From an uncultured Lachnospiraceae bacterium (lineage in GTDB: Bacteria; Bacillota; Clostridia; Lachnospirales; Lachnospiraceae): a DNA stretch of 64,000 nucleotides. Shown one piece after another: positions 17,865-26,118 of the stretch. The stretch covers positions 186,001 through 250,000 of the forward strand of contig CAJTPU010000001.1 of NCBI GenBank assembly GCA_910578335.1. Direction: 5' to 3'. Each line of letters starts with the position of its first letter. The stretch's first letter is position 1. The notes under the pieces were generated by a model. The model searched no databases. It was given only the letters and a program-made list of their open reading frames with translations, and was not told where the DNA came from. The translations under genes and the position numbers were made by a program.

Positions 17865-19307
17865 TTAAAATTGAAAATACAAGAAATTACCAGTATTTAT
17901 TGTTAATGTGCAATATCCAAGAATTAGGATTTCGGTAAACAGTACATAAATTACCCATCTCGCTACAACAGGAAACCTTGATATTTTATAAATAGTATCA
18001 CCCTTAAAGTTTCCCCAGTCAAATAACCCTACTATACATAGCAAAATCACATAAATAAAAAACAATCTTTTTCCTAATCCTATACTTCTAAAACCACTTA
18101 GCAAATAATTGCCCGGCATGGATATACCGTCAAATAAATGTCGGATAATATAAAAAGCTTCCGAAAGACTCGCCGCTCTAAAAAATATCCACGCAAAAGA
18201 ACAAAATGCAAAAACAAGAAAGCCTGCCAGCACCCGCCTCCACCCTATATTTTTATTTTTAAAATGATTGTCTGCCATTTTTTCAATCACCTGAGCAATA
18301 CCGTGCAGACCGCCCCAAAAAATATATGTCCAATTTGCCCCATGCCATAATCCACTTACGACAAATGTAATCAATAAATTTATTTTTTGTCTGCTTTTTC
18401 CCACCCTGTTTCCACCAAGCGGAATATACACATAATCCCTAAACCAACTAGAGAGTGAAATATGCCATCTACGCCAGAATTCTCTTATACTAACAGAAAA
18501 ATAAGGACTCTTAAAATTCGTGATTAAATCAAAACCTAAAAGTTTTGCCAATCCTATCGACATATTTGAATATCCTGAAAAATCACAATAAATCTGAAAC
18601 GTAAAAAAAACCACTGCAAGTACCAGCGCAAACCCCTGATAACTTTTCGGACTTTCAAACACCTTATCTACATACCCAGCCAATATATCTGCCAGCATTT
18701 TTTGAAAGAGACCCCAAACTATCAATTTTAATCCATATGCTGCCTGCTCATATTGGAATATACGCCTTTTCTGCAGTTGGGGCAAAAAACTGTCCGCTCG
18801 CTCAATTGGTCCGCTTGTTATTGTTGCAAAAAAAGAAACATATACTGCAAATCTTCCAAAATGACATTCCGCTTTTATTTTTTTCCTGTATACATCCACC
18901 ACATAACTAATCGCCTGAAAAGAATAAAAAGAGAGACCAATAGGAAATACAATATTAAATCTAGAAACACTTATCGGCACTGTAAGCAAATTAAATAATT
19001 TTTCAATACTATCCCCTAAAAAATCCACATATTTAACAAAAAAAAGTAATCCCAAAACCCCCAGCAAAAACATTATTAAGAATACTTTTCTGCTGACAAG
19101 GCTGTCCGTCTTTTGTATCAATAATGCCATCAAATAAGAAGCTGCTGTTACAGCTAAAAGTAACAACCCCCACTTTATACTCCATCTCATATAAAAGTAA
19201 TAGTTAGACACTAACAGCATCACCCATCTGCACTTATGGGGCAGTAACCAGTAAATAACAAAAACCACCAAAAAGAACACTGCAAATGACCATGAATTAT
19301 AAAGCAC
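17865..19307 (-). CDS. MBOAT family membrane O-acyltransferase
   Basis: A 480-aa polytopic protein with the MBOAT features IGLSFYSFQAISYVVDVYRKK, SIREFWRRWHISLSSWFRDYVYIPLGGNR and catalytic His in VSGLWHGANWTY, plus HGIAQV. The likely start is the GTG at 19307, giving VLYNSWSF, the usual beginning of this family; AGGGGGGAC lies five bases before it. A longer in-frame reading would begin inside the preceding gene. It sits between two SGNH genes and ahead of FkbH and ACP, so the ACP-bound acyl group is the most likely donor. Base composition is AT-rich like the next gene downstream. Confidence 0.88.
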   Translation of the reverse strand: MLYNSWSFAVFFLVVFVIYWLLPHKCRWVMLLVSNYYFYMRWSIKWGLLLLAVTAASYLMALLIQKTDSLVSRKVFLIMFLLGVLGLLFFVKYVDFLGDSIEKLFNLLTVPISVSRFNIVFPIGLSFYSFQAISYVVDVYRKKIKAECHFGRFAVYVSFFATITSGPIERADSFLPQLQKRRIFQYEQAAYGLKLIVWGLFQKMLADILAGYVDKVFESPKSYQGFALVLAVVFFTFQIYCDFSGYSNMSIGLAKLLGFDLITNFKSPYFSVSIREFWRRWHISLSSWFRDYVYIPLGGNRVGKSRQKINLLITFVVSGLWHGANWTYIFWGGLHGIAQVIEKMADNHFKNKNIGWRRVLAGFLVFAFCSFAWIFFRAASLSEAFYIIRHLFDGISMPGNYLLSGFRSIGLGKRLFFIYVILLCIVGLFDWGNFKGDTIYKISRFPVVARWVIYVLFTEILILGYCTLTINTGNFLYFQF

Positions 19308-19318
19308 CCTTGTCCCCC

Positions 19319-20509
19319 CTATTCTATAATTCCCAAACAATAGAGCAATATCTCCGCTGCGATGTGCTCGCCCAGAATACGATAGCCGGCATCATTAGGA
19401 TGGATGCTGTCCGCCAGCAGGTTCTGCGCTGTCAGCGCATCATGCATGTCCATCAGCCCTATACTGTAAAGGTCAATAATCGGATAACCGTTCTGCTGTG
19501 CCAGCGTTCTCAAAGGATTCATATAATCATCCAGTGTCGGTATCCCGTTAAAGTTCGTATACTCCTTTGTGGAACTGGTATTCGGCGTCTGATAAGCCGT
19601 CACAAAAAAGAACAGCGTATTGGGATAATTTGTTTTCAGCGGATTCACGATTTTCTGGAGCTGTCCGCAATAACCGCCTGTCGTGCCATTGTCAAGCACG
19701 CCGAAATTTTTCACTTCCACATCGGTTAAAAAGTCGTTTAGCCCCGCATAGAACACCGTAATATCGGAGTCTTTTACAAAAAGCTCGTCCTCATGCGCTC
19801 CAATCGCCAGTTCGTCATTGTTGTTGTAGCCTGCTATTGTCGCGCCGCTGCGTCCGTTGTTGTGTACCTCTCCAAACTGCAGCGCCGCCTGCACATAATT
19901 GACATAGCTAATCTGCCTGCCCTCTGCATCCTGATTGCCGCCGACGCCCTCCGTGACGCTGTCACCGACAAAATTAATCTTTACATTCGGAAATGCGCAG
20001 CCTGCCGCCTCCAGTATCTTCTTGTCCAATTCATTTATTTTCAAGGTTTTCTCATAGGAATTCTGCCATGTATAAACCAGACTCCGCTCCGTCACATAGC
20101 CGCGCAGAAGCTGCTCCGTCTCCGGAGAAATGGTATCTGCCTGCCAGATGACATTCCCGCTCACATCACTCAAAGTCCGGGAACCAGCCAGTACCTCATA
20201 CCGCTGCGGCTCATTGCTCTCCTTCGGCGGCTCGCTCTCCGGCGGCGCCGGCGTCGGCGTTGTTTCGGGCACAGGGCTTTCCACTACCTGCGGAACATTT
20301 TCCGAAACAGAGGCTGCATCCTTTCCCCCTTCCGGGGCAGCACTACCCTCCTGCGCCATAACATAATTTTTATATTCCTGAAATGCATCATAATCTCTCA
20401 GGTATTCCCTGAAATCTTTTGTCAAAAAGAGAGCGGCGGCGACCACCAGAACAATAATCAGAGTCAGGGTCAGCCATGCCTTTCTTTCTTCATTTTTTCT
20501 TCTATTCAT
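19319..20509 (-). CDS. Membrane-anchored SGNH/GDSL hydrolase with Pro/Glu-rich linker
   Basis: A 396-aa protein. A cytoplasmic basic start (NRRKNEERK) and one membrane helix (about 13-30) lead to a low-complexity Pro/Thr/Glu linker (about 70-105), then a classic GDSL lipase-like domain: NFVGDSVTEGVGG (about 178-190), the block III motif YAGLNDF, and DSIHPNDAGYRILGEHI with the catalytic Asp/His near residue 370. Unlike the three DltD-like partners here it keeps all SGNH blocks, so it may be a true esterase that removes acyl groups. First gene of the acylation operon, with AGAGGA before the ATG. Confidence 0.82.
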   Translation of the reverse strand: MNRRKNEERKAWLTLTLIIVLVVAAALFLTKDFREYLRDYDAFQEYKNYVMAQEGSAAPEGGKDAASVSENVPQVVESPVPETTPTPAPPESEPPKESNEPQRYEVLAGSRTLSDVSGNVIWQADTISPETEQLLRGYVTERSLVYTWQNSYEKTLKINELDKKILEAAGCAFPNVKINFVGDSVTEGVGGNQDAEGRQISYVNYVQAALQFGEVHNNGRSGATIAGYNNNDELAIGAHEDELFVKDSDITVFYAGLNDFLTDVEVKNFGVLDNGTTGGYCGQLQKIVNPLKTNYPNTLFFFVTAYQTPNTSSTKEYTNFNGIPTLDDYMNPLRTLAQQNGYPIIDLYSIGLMDMHDALTAQNLLADSIHPNDAGYRILGEHIAAEILLYCLGIIE

Positions 20510-20609
20510 ATCATAAATCCTCTTTTATGACTCCAATCCTTCTGCCTATCATATTTTATCACCTTACGGCTCATATGACTACTCTTAATTTTTCTTAAGT
20601 TTCTCTTAC

Positions 20610-20618
20610 ATTTTAACA
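20610..20618 (-). promoter_or_regulatory. Extended -10 promoter of the SGNH-MBOAT-SGNH-FkbH-ACP operon
   Basis: The minus strand reads TGTTAAAAT, an extended -10, in the divergent 20510-20718 gap; the -35 is poor. It would place the start about 95 bases before the SGNH start at 20509. Confidence 0.45.
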
Positions 20619-20625
20619 TAGACGC

Positions 20626-20655
20626 TGGACAGCAGGTACATTTTAATTGTAAAAT
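20626..20655 (+). promoter_or_regulatory. Promoter of the plus-strand MBOAT-SGNH pair
   Basis: -35 TGGACA (20626-20631), an 18-bp spacer and -10 TAAAAT (20650-20655) precede the MBOAT start at 20719 by about 60 bases. It lies beside the divergent minus-strand promoter. The rest of the gap holds no evident gene. Confidence 0.5.
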
Positions 20656-20718
20656 CTCCGGGACAGCAACCGTCAAATAAACTGGCATCGGTAATTTGCG
20701 GTATATGAGGTAGAAGAT

Positions 20719-22230
20719 ATGCTCTTTAATTCTTACATTTTTATATTTTTGTTTTTACCAGTTGCATTGACAGGGTATTTTCTCCTCAATCAGCTAAAAC
20801 GGTTCTCTACGGCAAAATTGTTTCTGACTTGCATGTCTCTATGGTTTTACGCTTATTTTAACATTTCCTATTTGGGCATCATACTTTCCAGCATTGCCTT
20901 TAACTATCTGTGCCACCTTCTGCTATTAAAAAACAGCCATCCAAGGGCTGTCCTGTCCGGCGGCATTCTGGGTAATCTCGCCCTCCTGTTTTATTTCAAA
21001 TATTTCAGCTTTCTTATGGAAAACATAAACGGACTGTTCCACTTAAACTCTTTTGTTCCGGACATCCTCCTGCCCCTTGGCATCAGCTTTTTCACCTTCC
21101 AGCAGCTAGGCTTCCTCATAGACACGGCTCGCGGCAGCGTGCCGCAGCAGTCGCTTCCGGATTACGCGCTTTTTGTCACCTTCTTTCCGCAGTTGATAGC
21201 AGGACCGATTGTAAGTCACGAGGAAATGCTCCCTCAATTACAAGACAGCTCCAAAAAGCGTTTTCGTTTTGACAATTTCTACATGGGACTGCGTCTCTTT
21301 ATTTTAGGGCTTGCCAAAAAAGTGCTTTTAGCGGACACCTTCGGTATTGCGGCAAACTGGGGCTTTTCGCATTACGAAACTTTGGATGTCTTAAACACCT
21401 TTCTCGTCATTTTGTCCTACACCTTTCAGATTTACCTGGATTTCAGCGGCTACTGTGACATGGCGCGGGGACTTGGGCGTATGTTTAACATCGAGCTTGC
21501 CGTCAATTTCTTATCGCCCTACAAAGCCGCCAGTGTGAAAGAATTCTGGGACAGATGGCACATCACTCTCAGCCGCTTTTTTACCCGCTACCTCTATATT
21601 CCGCTCGGCGGCAGCCGCAAGGGCACGCTGCGCACCTGTCTCAACACCATGATTGTGTTCCTGTGCAGCGGTATTTGGCACGGCGCAGGATGGACCTATC
21701 TGCTCTGGGGCACCCTGCACGGTATTTTCAGTATATTGACGCAAATCTGGCAGAAAATAAAAGCAGGACTCGGGCTTTCCCGTTTGCAAAAGAAGCTTCC
21801 TGCATGGGGAAAAAAGCTTGTCCATGGGATTTCCGTTTTTCTCACCTTCCTTTTTATCCTGTGCACTATGACTGTATTCCGCGCCGATACTGTGGGACAT
21901 GCCTTTCAAATGTTAAAAAAGCTGCTGCCCGCAGGCAATATCCCCCATGTTTTCCGCGTGCAAGAAGAAATCGCCCGGGCATTCCAGCTCCCTGAATTTT
22001 TCTACATACTGAAATTTTTCAGACTGGACACGCTCCCCCTCGGCTCCTGCTATTGCATGTTCCTCTTTCTTGCAGCAGCCGTGATTCTTATCTTTTTTAG
22101 CAGAAACCTTATCGAAACAGAAAAACGCCACAAACCGCGCATGATAAGCACAGTGGGATTGTCCGTTCTGTTTGTCTGGTGTGTACTGTCCTTTTCGGGG
22201 GTCAGTACGTTTTTGTATTTTAATTTTTAA
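20719..22230 (+). CDS. MBOAT family membrane O-acyltransferase
   Basis: A 503-aa polytopic protein beginning MLFNSYIFIFLFLPVALTGY, the usual MBOAT start. Signatures include PLGISFFTFQQLGFLIDTARG, VKEFWDRWHITLSRFFTRYLYIPLGGSRKG and the catalytic His in LCSGIWHGAGWTY, with a second HGIFS. GAGGTAG precedes the ATG. It runs opposite to most of the locus and is paired with the SGNH-like gene 33 bp downstream, forming an independent acylation module. The acyl donor and target glycan are unknown. Confidence 0.9.
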   Translation: MLFNSYIFIFLFLPVALTGYFLLNQLKRFSTAKLFLTCMSLWFYAYFNISYLGIILSSIAFNYLCHLLLLKNSHPRAVLSGGILGNLALLFYFKYFSFLMENINGLFHLNSFVPDILLPLGISFFTFQQLGFLIDTARGSVPQQSLPDYALFVTFFPQLIAGPIVSHEEMLPQLQDSSKKRFRFDNFYMGLRLFILGLAKKVLLADTFGIAANWGFSHYETLDVLNTFLVILSYTFQIYLDFSGYCDMARGLGRMFNIELAVNFLSPYKAASVKEFWDRWHITLSRFFTRYLYIPLGGSRKGTLRTCLNTMIVFLCSGIWHGAGWTYLLWGTLHGIFSILTQIWQKIKAGLGLSRLQKKLPAWGKKLVHGISVFLTFLFILCTMTVFRADTVGHAFQMLKKLLPAGNIPHVFRVQEEIARAFQLPEFFYILKFFRLDTLPLGSCYCMFLFLAAAVILIFFSRNLIETEKRHKPRMISTVGLSVLFVWCVLSFSGVSTFLYFNF

Positions 22231-22263
22231 AATGAGCTGTAAGCTTGTGATTGGAGAGGAGAC

Positions 22264-23328
22264 ATGATTATGACTGACCCAAAACCGAAGGACTTATATA
22301 AAAAGCACTGCCTTTTGCTTGCCACACTTTCCTTTTCGGCTCTGTTTGCCGCAGCCCTGCTGGTTATCGCGGCGGACCCTTTTTTTCAATATCATAAGCC
22401 CTTAAAAGGACTATATTATTTGATTGACAACAAAATCAGCCAAAATCCGGGGCTTGCCAGACATTTTGAATATGACAGTGTTATTACAGGCTCCTCCATG
22501 ACCGTCAACTTTGACACTGCACTTTTTGCCGAAAAACTGGGGCTGAATACCCTAAAGCTCTCCTATGACGGTGCTTATCCGAAGGATATTGATACCATAT
22601 TGTCCCTTGTTCAAAAAAGCCCCAATAAAGTCAGGGCTGTTTTTATCAGTATTGACATTTTGAATTACAGGGCTGCACCTGACGTCACTGCATATGAAAT
22701 GCCCTCTTATCTCTACAATGACACCGTGCTGGACGATATTCCTTATCTGCTGAACAAGGAGGTGATACTGGAATATATTGTGCGCCCGCAGATTGAACGG
22801 GAGGGCACGCCTTTAAACGAAGCGTACTGGTCATGGATATATATGTGGTATGGAAAGGACATTGTATTTCAGACCTACGAGGCGCCGTCCGTCTGTCTCC
22901 CCGCCCTGCCGGAGGATGCCTTCGCCGAGGAGATTGCCGCCAATTTAGAGGCTTGTATCCTGCCCCACATAGAAAGTATGCCGGACACAGTGTTTACTTT
23001 CTTTTTTCCGCCCTACAGCGTCCTCTACTGGTACAACCGCTATGCAGACGGCAGCCTTGCTGCCGAACTTGCAGCCGAAAAGCAGGTCGTTGAAACCTTG
23101 TTAGCTTATCCGAACGTAAAAGTATATTACTTTCAGGATGATTTCTCTTATATTACAAATTTTGACAACTATTGTGATTACACCCACTACCGCCATGAGA
23201 TGAACGACTACATGACGGAATGCTTTGCGCAGGATACCTGCCGGCTGACCCTCCAAAACTACAACACCGTTATTGACAATATGCTTTCATGGGCGCAAAG
23301 CTGTGATTACCCAAGCTATCTTCCCTGA
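22264..23328 (+). CDS. Membrane-anchored SGNH-like protein, MBOAT partner
   Basis: A 354-aa protein with an N-terminal membrane helix (about 17-37). The segment DSVITGSSMTVNF (about 72-84) carries a GSS serine in the block I position, and NFDNYCDYTHYRHEMNDYM (about 300-318) holds an Asp-x-x-His pair, as in DltD-like MBOAT partners. GGAGAGGAG lies before the ATG at 22264; a second ATG follows two codons later. Its 3' end overlaps the convergent GT2 gene by 13 bp. Enzymatic activity is inferred from motif and pairing only. Confidence 0.68.
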   Translation: MIMTDPKPKDLYKKHCLLLATLSFSALFAAALLVIAADPFFQYHKPLKGLYYLIDNKISQNPGLARHFEYDSVITGSSMTVNFDTALFAEKLGLNTLKLSYDGAYPKDIDTILSLVQKSPNKVRAVFISIDILNYRAAPDVTAYEMPSYLYNDTVLDDIPYLLNKEVILEYIVRPQIEREGTPLNEAYWSWIYMWYGKDIVFQTYEAPSVCLPALPEDAFAEEIAANLEACILPHIESMPDTVFTFFFPPYSVLYWYNRYADGSLAAELAAEKQVVETLLAYPNVKVYYFQDDFSYITNFDNYCDYTHYRHEMNDYMTECFAQDTCRLTLQNYNTVIDNMLSWAQSCDYPSYLP

Positions 23329-24263
23329 CCATTCTCCATATTTATGATTTCCCTAATCACATACTGGGGCGAGTTGTTCATGCAGACATATACCCTGCCG
23401 ATATATTCCCCAATCAGTCCCAGCAGCAGCATCTGCATACCTCCGATAAAAACCACTGCCGCCATTAAGGAACTAAAGCCCATCGGCACAGCCGGATTTA
23501 CAAATTTCTTAATAATGGTGTAAATGCCATAGCAAAATCCCAAAAAAGCGCAGAGAGCGCCTATCATGGTAGCTATCCGCAGCGGTTTCACGGAAAAAGA
23601 GGTGAAACCGTTCACCCACAGGTTTATCAGCTTGCCCAGCGTATAACCCGAAGTGCCTATTGCCCGCTCCCTGTGTGTGACATCCACATTGGCAATATTC
23701 TTTGTTGCCCGCAGCACCAGCCCGATGACATAGGGGTACGCATTTTCATATCGAACCACCTCATCTATGACAAAGCGCCTGGCTGCAAAATAACTGGAGA
23801 TATACAGCTTCTTCGGTTTTCCCAGCATAACTCTCGTCATAAGCTCATTCAGCTTGCTCCCAAAATTGCGAAACCACGAATGCCTCTTGTGGTCATACCG
23901 GGCATATACCACATCGGCGCCTTCTTCAATTCCGGCAATCAGCTTGCCCACCTCACCGGCGGGCGTCTGACCGTCATCGTCAAGGCACACAACGATATCT
24001 CCCTTCACATGCCGGAAGCCCGCCATCAGCGCCGCATGCTGCCCAAAATTTTTTGACAGGTTAATACCCTTGATTCTGCTATCCGCTTCACAAAGGCTTT
24101 TGATAACAGAAAAGGTATCATCCGGCGAGCCGTCATTTACCAGTATTATCTCATACGTATCATTTGCAAGTGCCTCCGCTGCCGCCATTACCTCTTCCAC
24201 CACGCCCTTAATTGTTTTCTCCGAGCGGTAACAGGGAATCACAAAACTAATTAACTGTCCCAT
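23316..24263 (-). CDS. GtrB/DPM1-like polyprenyl-phosphate glycosyltransferase (GT2)
   Basis: A 315-aa GT2 enzyme: GT-A fold beginning SFVIPCYRSEKTIKGVV, LVNDGSPDDTF, the metal-binding VCLDDDGQTP (about 92-101), and two C-terminal membrane helices (about 232-255, 265-290) ending in GEYIGRVYV. This is the layout of GtrB/ArnC/DPM synthases that make undecaprenyl-phosphate-linked monosaccharides. It is the last gene of the Pse operon and directly follows a large membrane protein that could use its product outside the membrane. The sugar is unknown, and no GtrA-like flippase is adjacent. Confidence 0.85.
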   Translation of the reverse strand: MGQLISFVIPCYRSEKTIKGVVEEVMAAAEALANDTYEIILVNDGSPDDTFSVIKSLCEADSRIKGINLSKNFGQHAALMAGFRHVKGDIVVCLDDDGQTPAGEVGKLIAGIEEGADVVYARYDHKRHSWFRNFGSKLNELMTRVMLGKPKKLYISSYFAARRFVIDEVVRYENAYPYVIGLVLRATKNIANVDVTHRERAIGTSGYTLGKLINLWVNGFTSFSVKPLRIATMIGALCAFLGFCYGIYTIIKKFVNPAVPMGFSSLMAAVVFIGGMQMLLLGLIGEYIGRVYVCMNNSPQYVIREIINMENGQGR

Positions 24264-24310
24264 TTTTTACCTCTTTTCTTTCTTTGTCTCTTTATACGCC
24301 TTTTTCCGTA

Positions 24311-26095
24311 TTAAGGAAACGCCGCCTTGACGGGTTTATAAACGTAAAAAATTTCTTCCCCGTCCAAGAATATCTCATCCACCCGATAAAGCTCTATCGT
24401 CTCGCCCCGCTCCGCATAATACCCTGAAAGGCTCTCCTCAAAGGGCGGAAGACTGTCAGGCTCCTTTGCCTGTACAATGACAAACACATTATCCTGCTCC
24501 AAAACGGCGTGCTCCATGGATTCTATCGCAAAGTAAGCAAACTTCTTCTCGTTCAGCGGACTTTTGGACGCCCAGCCGCCCATAATATCATAGTTGGATA
24601 TGGAGTTGTCCACATTACAAAACAGCTTCTCGGAATAACGCACCGTGGAATACACATCTACAAAATAGAAACAGCCCCCCCGCTCCTCCACATAGCCCTG
24701 CAGTGCGCTCCATTCCCTGTTCGTATTTTCCCGCGTTTCATATTCTTTGCACACCGCCTTTACACTGTTGTCTGCAAAGCAAAGGCACAACGCCGCCAGC
24801 ACTGCGCCAAAGCACGGCTTCATCACTGTCCACAGCTTGTCCTGCCCTCCTTCCCTGCATTCCCGCAGCAGCATGGCGAAAAGAATAACCAATTCCATCA
24901 GATAGAGCGAATGGGTAATCCGTTCCGGCGCTCTGCCCCTATAGAGGATAAACAGCCACAGCCCGCTGCGCACAAGCACCAGACAGGGAAGCTCCCACAA
25001 AAACCGAAAATGCCGGTTTTTCAGTGCCGCCGCAAAAACCAAAGCATACAGGGCAATGACAAACAGGCTCCACGGGTAATCCGCCTTATGGAATATCCGG
25101 TATTGGTAGTCCCGGCAAGCCTGCTTGAAAACGGTCAAAAAGGACGCCTGCTGCCTCCTCGTATCTGCCGCCTTCTCACTGATTTTCTGCAAAATATCCG
25201 CATCTATCTCTTCGTCCAGCCCGAAGTTGTAATTTTCAATCAGCATACGGCTGTACTTTGTCATACCAATGCTGTCATAAAATGCCTGATTGTCCTCATA
25301 GGAAGGGCGCCACTGCCAGTAAAAATCATAAAGCTGCGTCCGGTTGTCAAAATATCTGTCAAATTCCCGCCAGTCCGCGCCGGCGTGCGCCGCCATATGG
25401 ATGCCCTGGCTCAGGGCAAGTCCCGCCAGTATTCCTCCCAAAACCGAGCCGTATTTTGCCACGTTCTCCTTTGTAAAAAAAGGCTTTTCACAACTCCAGC
25501 GGCACAATCCCGTCACACAGATAAGCGGCAGTACTAGAAGCAGCATCTCCGAACGAAGCTGAAAGGCAATTGTCACAAGCAGGACACAGGGCAGATTCTG
25601 TAAAAAAAAGCCCTTCACTGTCTTTTCTCCCTTCGCCGTATAAAATAGAAAAGCTGCCGCTGCCGCAAGCAGGGTACAAGTCACGGTGTATTGCGTAAAT
25701 ACCAGCTCTCGCAGAAAAAGAGTCAGAATAACTGCCGCCTCCAAAAGCAGCACCATACCCTTGGTTATGGTTTTTTTAAAGAATCCCAGCAGTCTTTCCG
25801 TAATCAGGTAAATGCTCCCGAAATGGCAGAGACAAAGAAAAATGCCGTACCAGGGCAGTCCCCTTGCCACACGGTAAAAAAGGCTGATGGCAAAGCTTAA
25901 CGGAAACAGCATCTGGATATTTCTCCCCTCGGGCGTCCCCGTGTACACACCCGCCAGAATATCCTTTATCAGCACGTCATCGTTTAAATCATAATAATAG
26001 TCAAAGAAGATGCCAATCGCCGCGCACAATACAACACTCAGTCCCAGCGCCCATATATGATTTTCTTTCTGTTTCAGCCAATCCTTCACCTTCAT
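24311..26095 (-). CDS. Large polytopic membrane protein, possible GT-C glycosyltransferase
   Basis: A 594-aa protein with a dozen or so membrane helices. The first outer loop holds the acidic pair in YDLNDDVLIKDILAG (about 37-50), a placement typical of GT-C enzymes, and the last 130 residues form a soluble tail. I do not recognise the family with certainty. Its place just before a GtrB-like gene suggests a GT-C transferase that moves a sugar from an undecaprenyl-phosphate carrier onto the exported glycan. That role is inference from topology and context. Confidence 0.5.
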   Translation of the reverse strand: MKVKDWLKQKENHIWALGLSVVLCAAIGIFFDYYYDLNDDVLIKDILAGVYTGTPEGRNIQMLFPLSFAISLFYRVARGLPWYGIFLCLCHFGSIYLITERLLGFFKKTITKGMVLLLEAAVILTLFLRELVFTQYTVTCTLLAAAAAFLFYTAKGEKTVKGFFLQNLPCVLLVTIAFQLRSEMLLLVLPLICVTGLCRWSCEKPFFTKENVAKYGSVLGGILAGLALSQGIHMAAHAGADWREFDRYFDNRTQLYDFYWQWRPSYEDNQAFYDSIGMTKYSRMLIENYNFGLDEEIDADILQKISEKAADTRRQQASFLTVFKQACRDYQYRIFHKADYPWSLFVIALYALVFAAALKNRHFRFLWELPCLVLVRSGLWLFILYRGRAPERITHSLYLMELVILFAMLLRECREGGQDKLWTVMKPCFGAVLAALCLCFADNSVKAVCKEYETRENTNREWSALQGYVEERGGCFYFVDVYSTVRYSEKLFCNVDNSISNYDIMGGWASKSPLNEKKFAYFAIESMEHAVLEQDNVFVIVQAKEPDSLPPFEESLSGYYAERGETIELYRVDEIFLDGEEIFYVYKPVKAAFP

Positions 26096-26118
26096 ACCGC
26101 CTTCTTTACTTCAATCCT

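Noticed and set aside
24509..25537. Open frame of over 340 codons on the plus strand opposite the large membrane protein
   Set aside because: Rich in His, Gln and Arg as expected for the complement of a membrane-protein gene; no motif, and the minus-strand frame has clear membrane helices.
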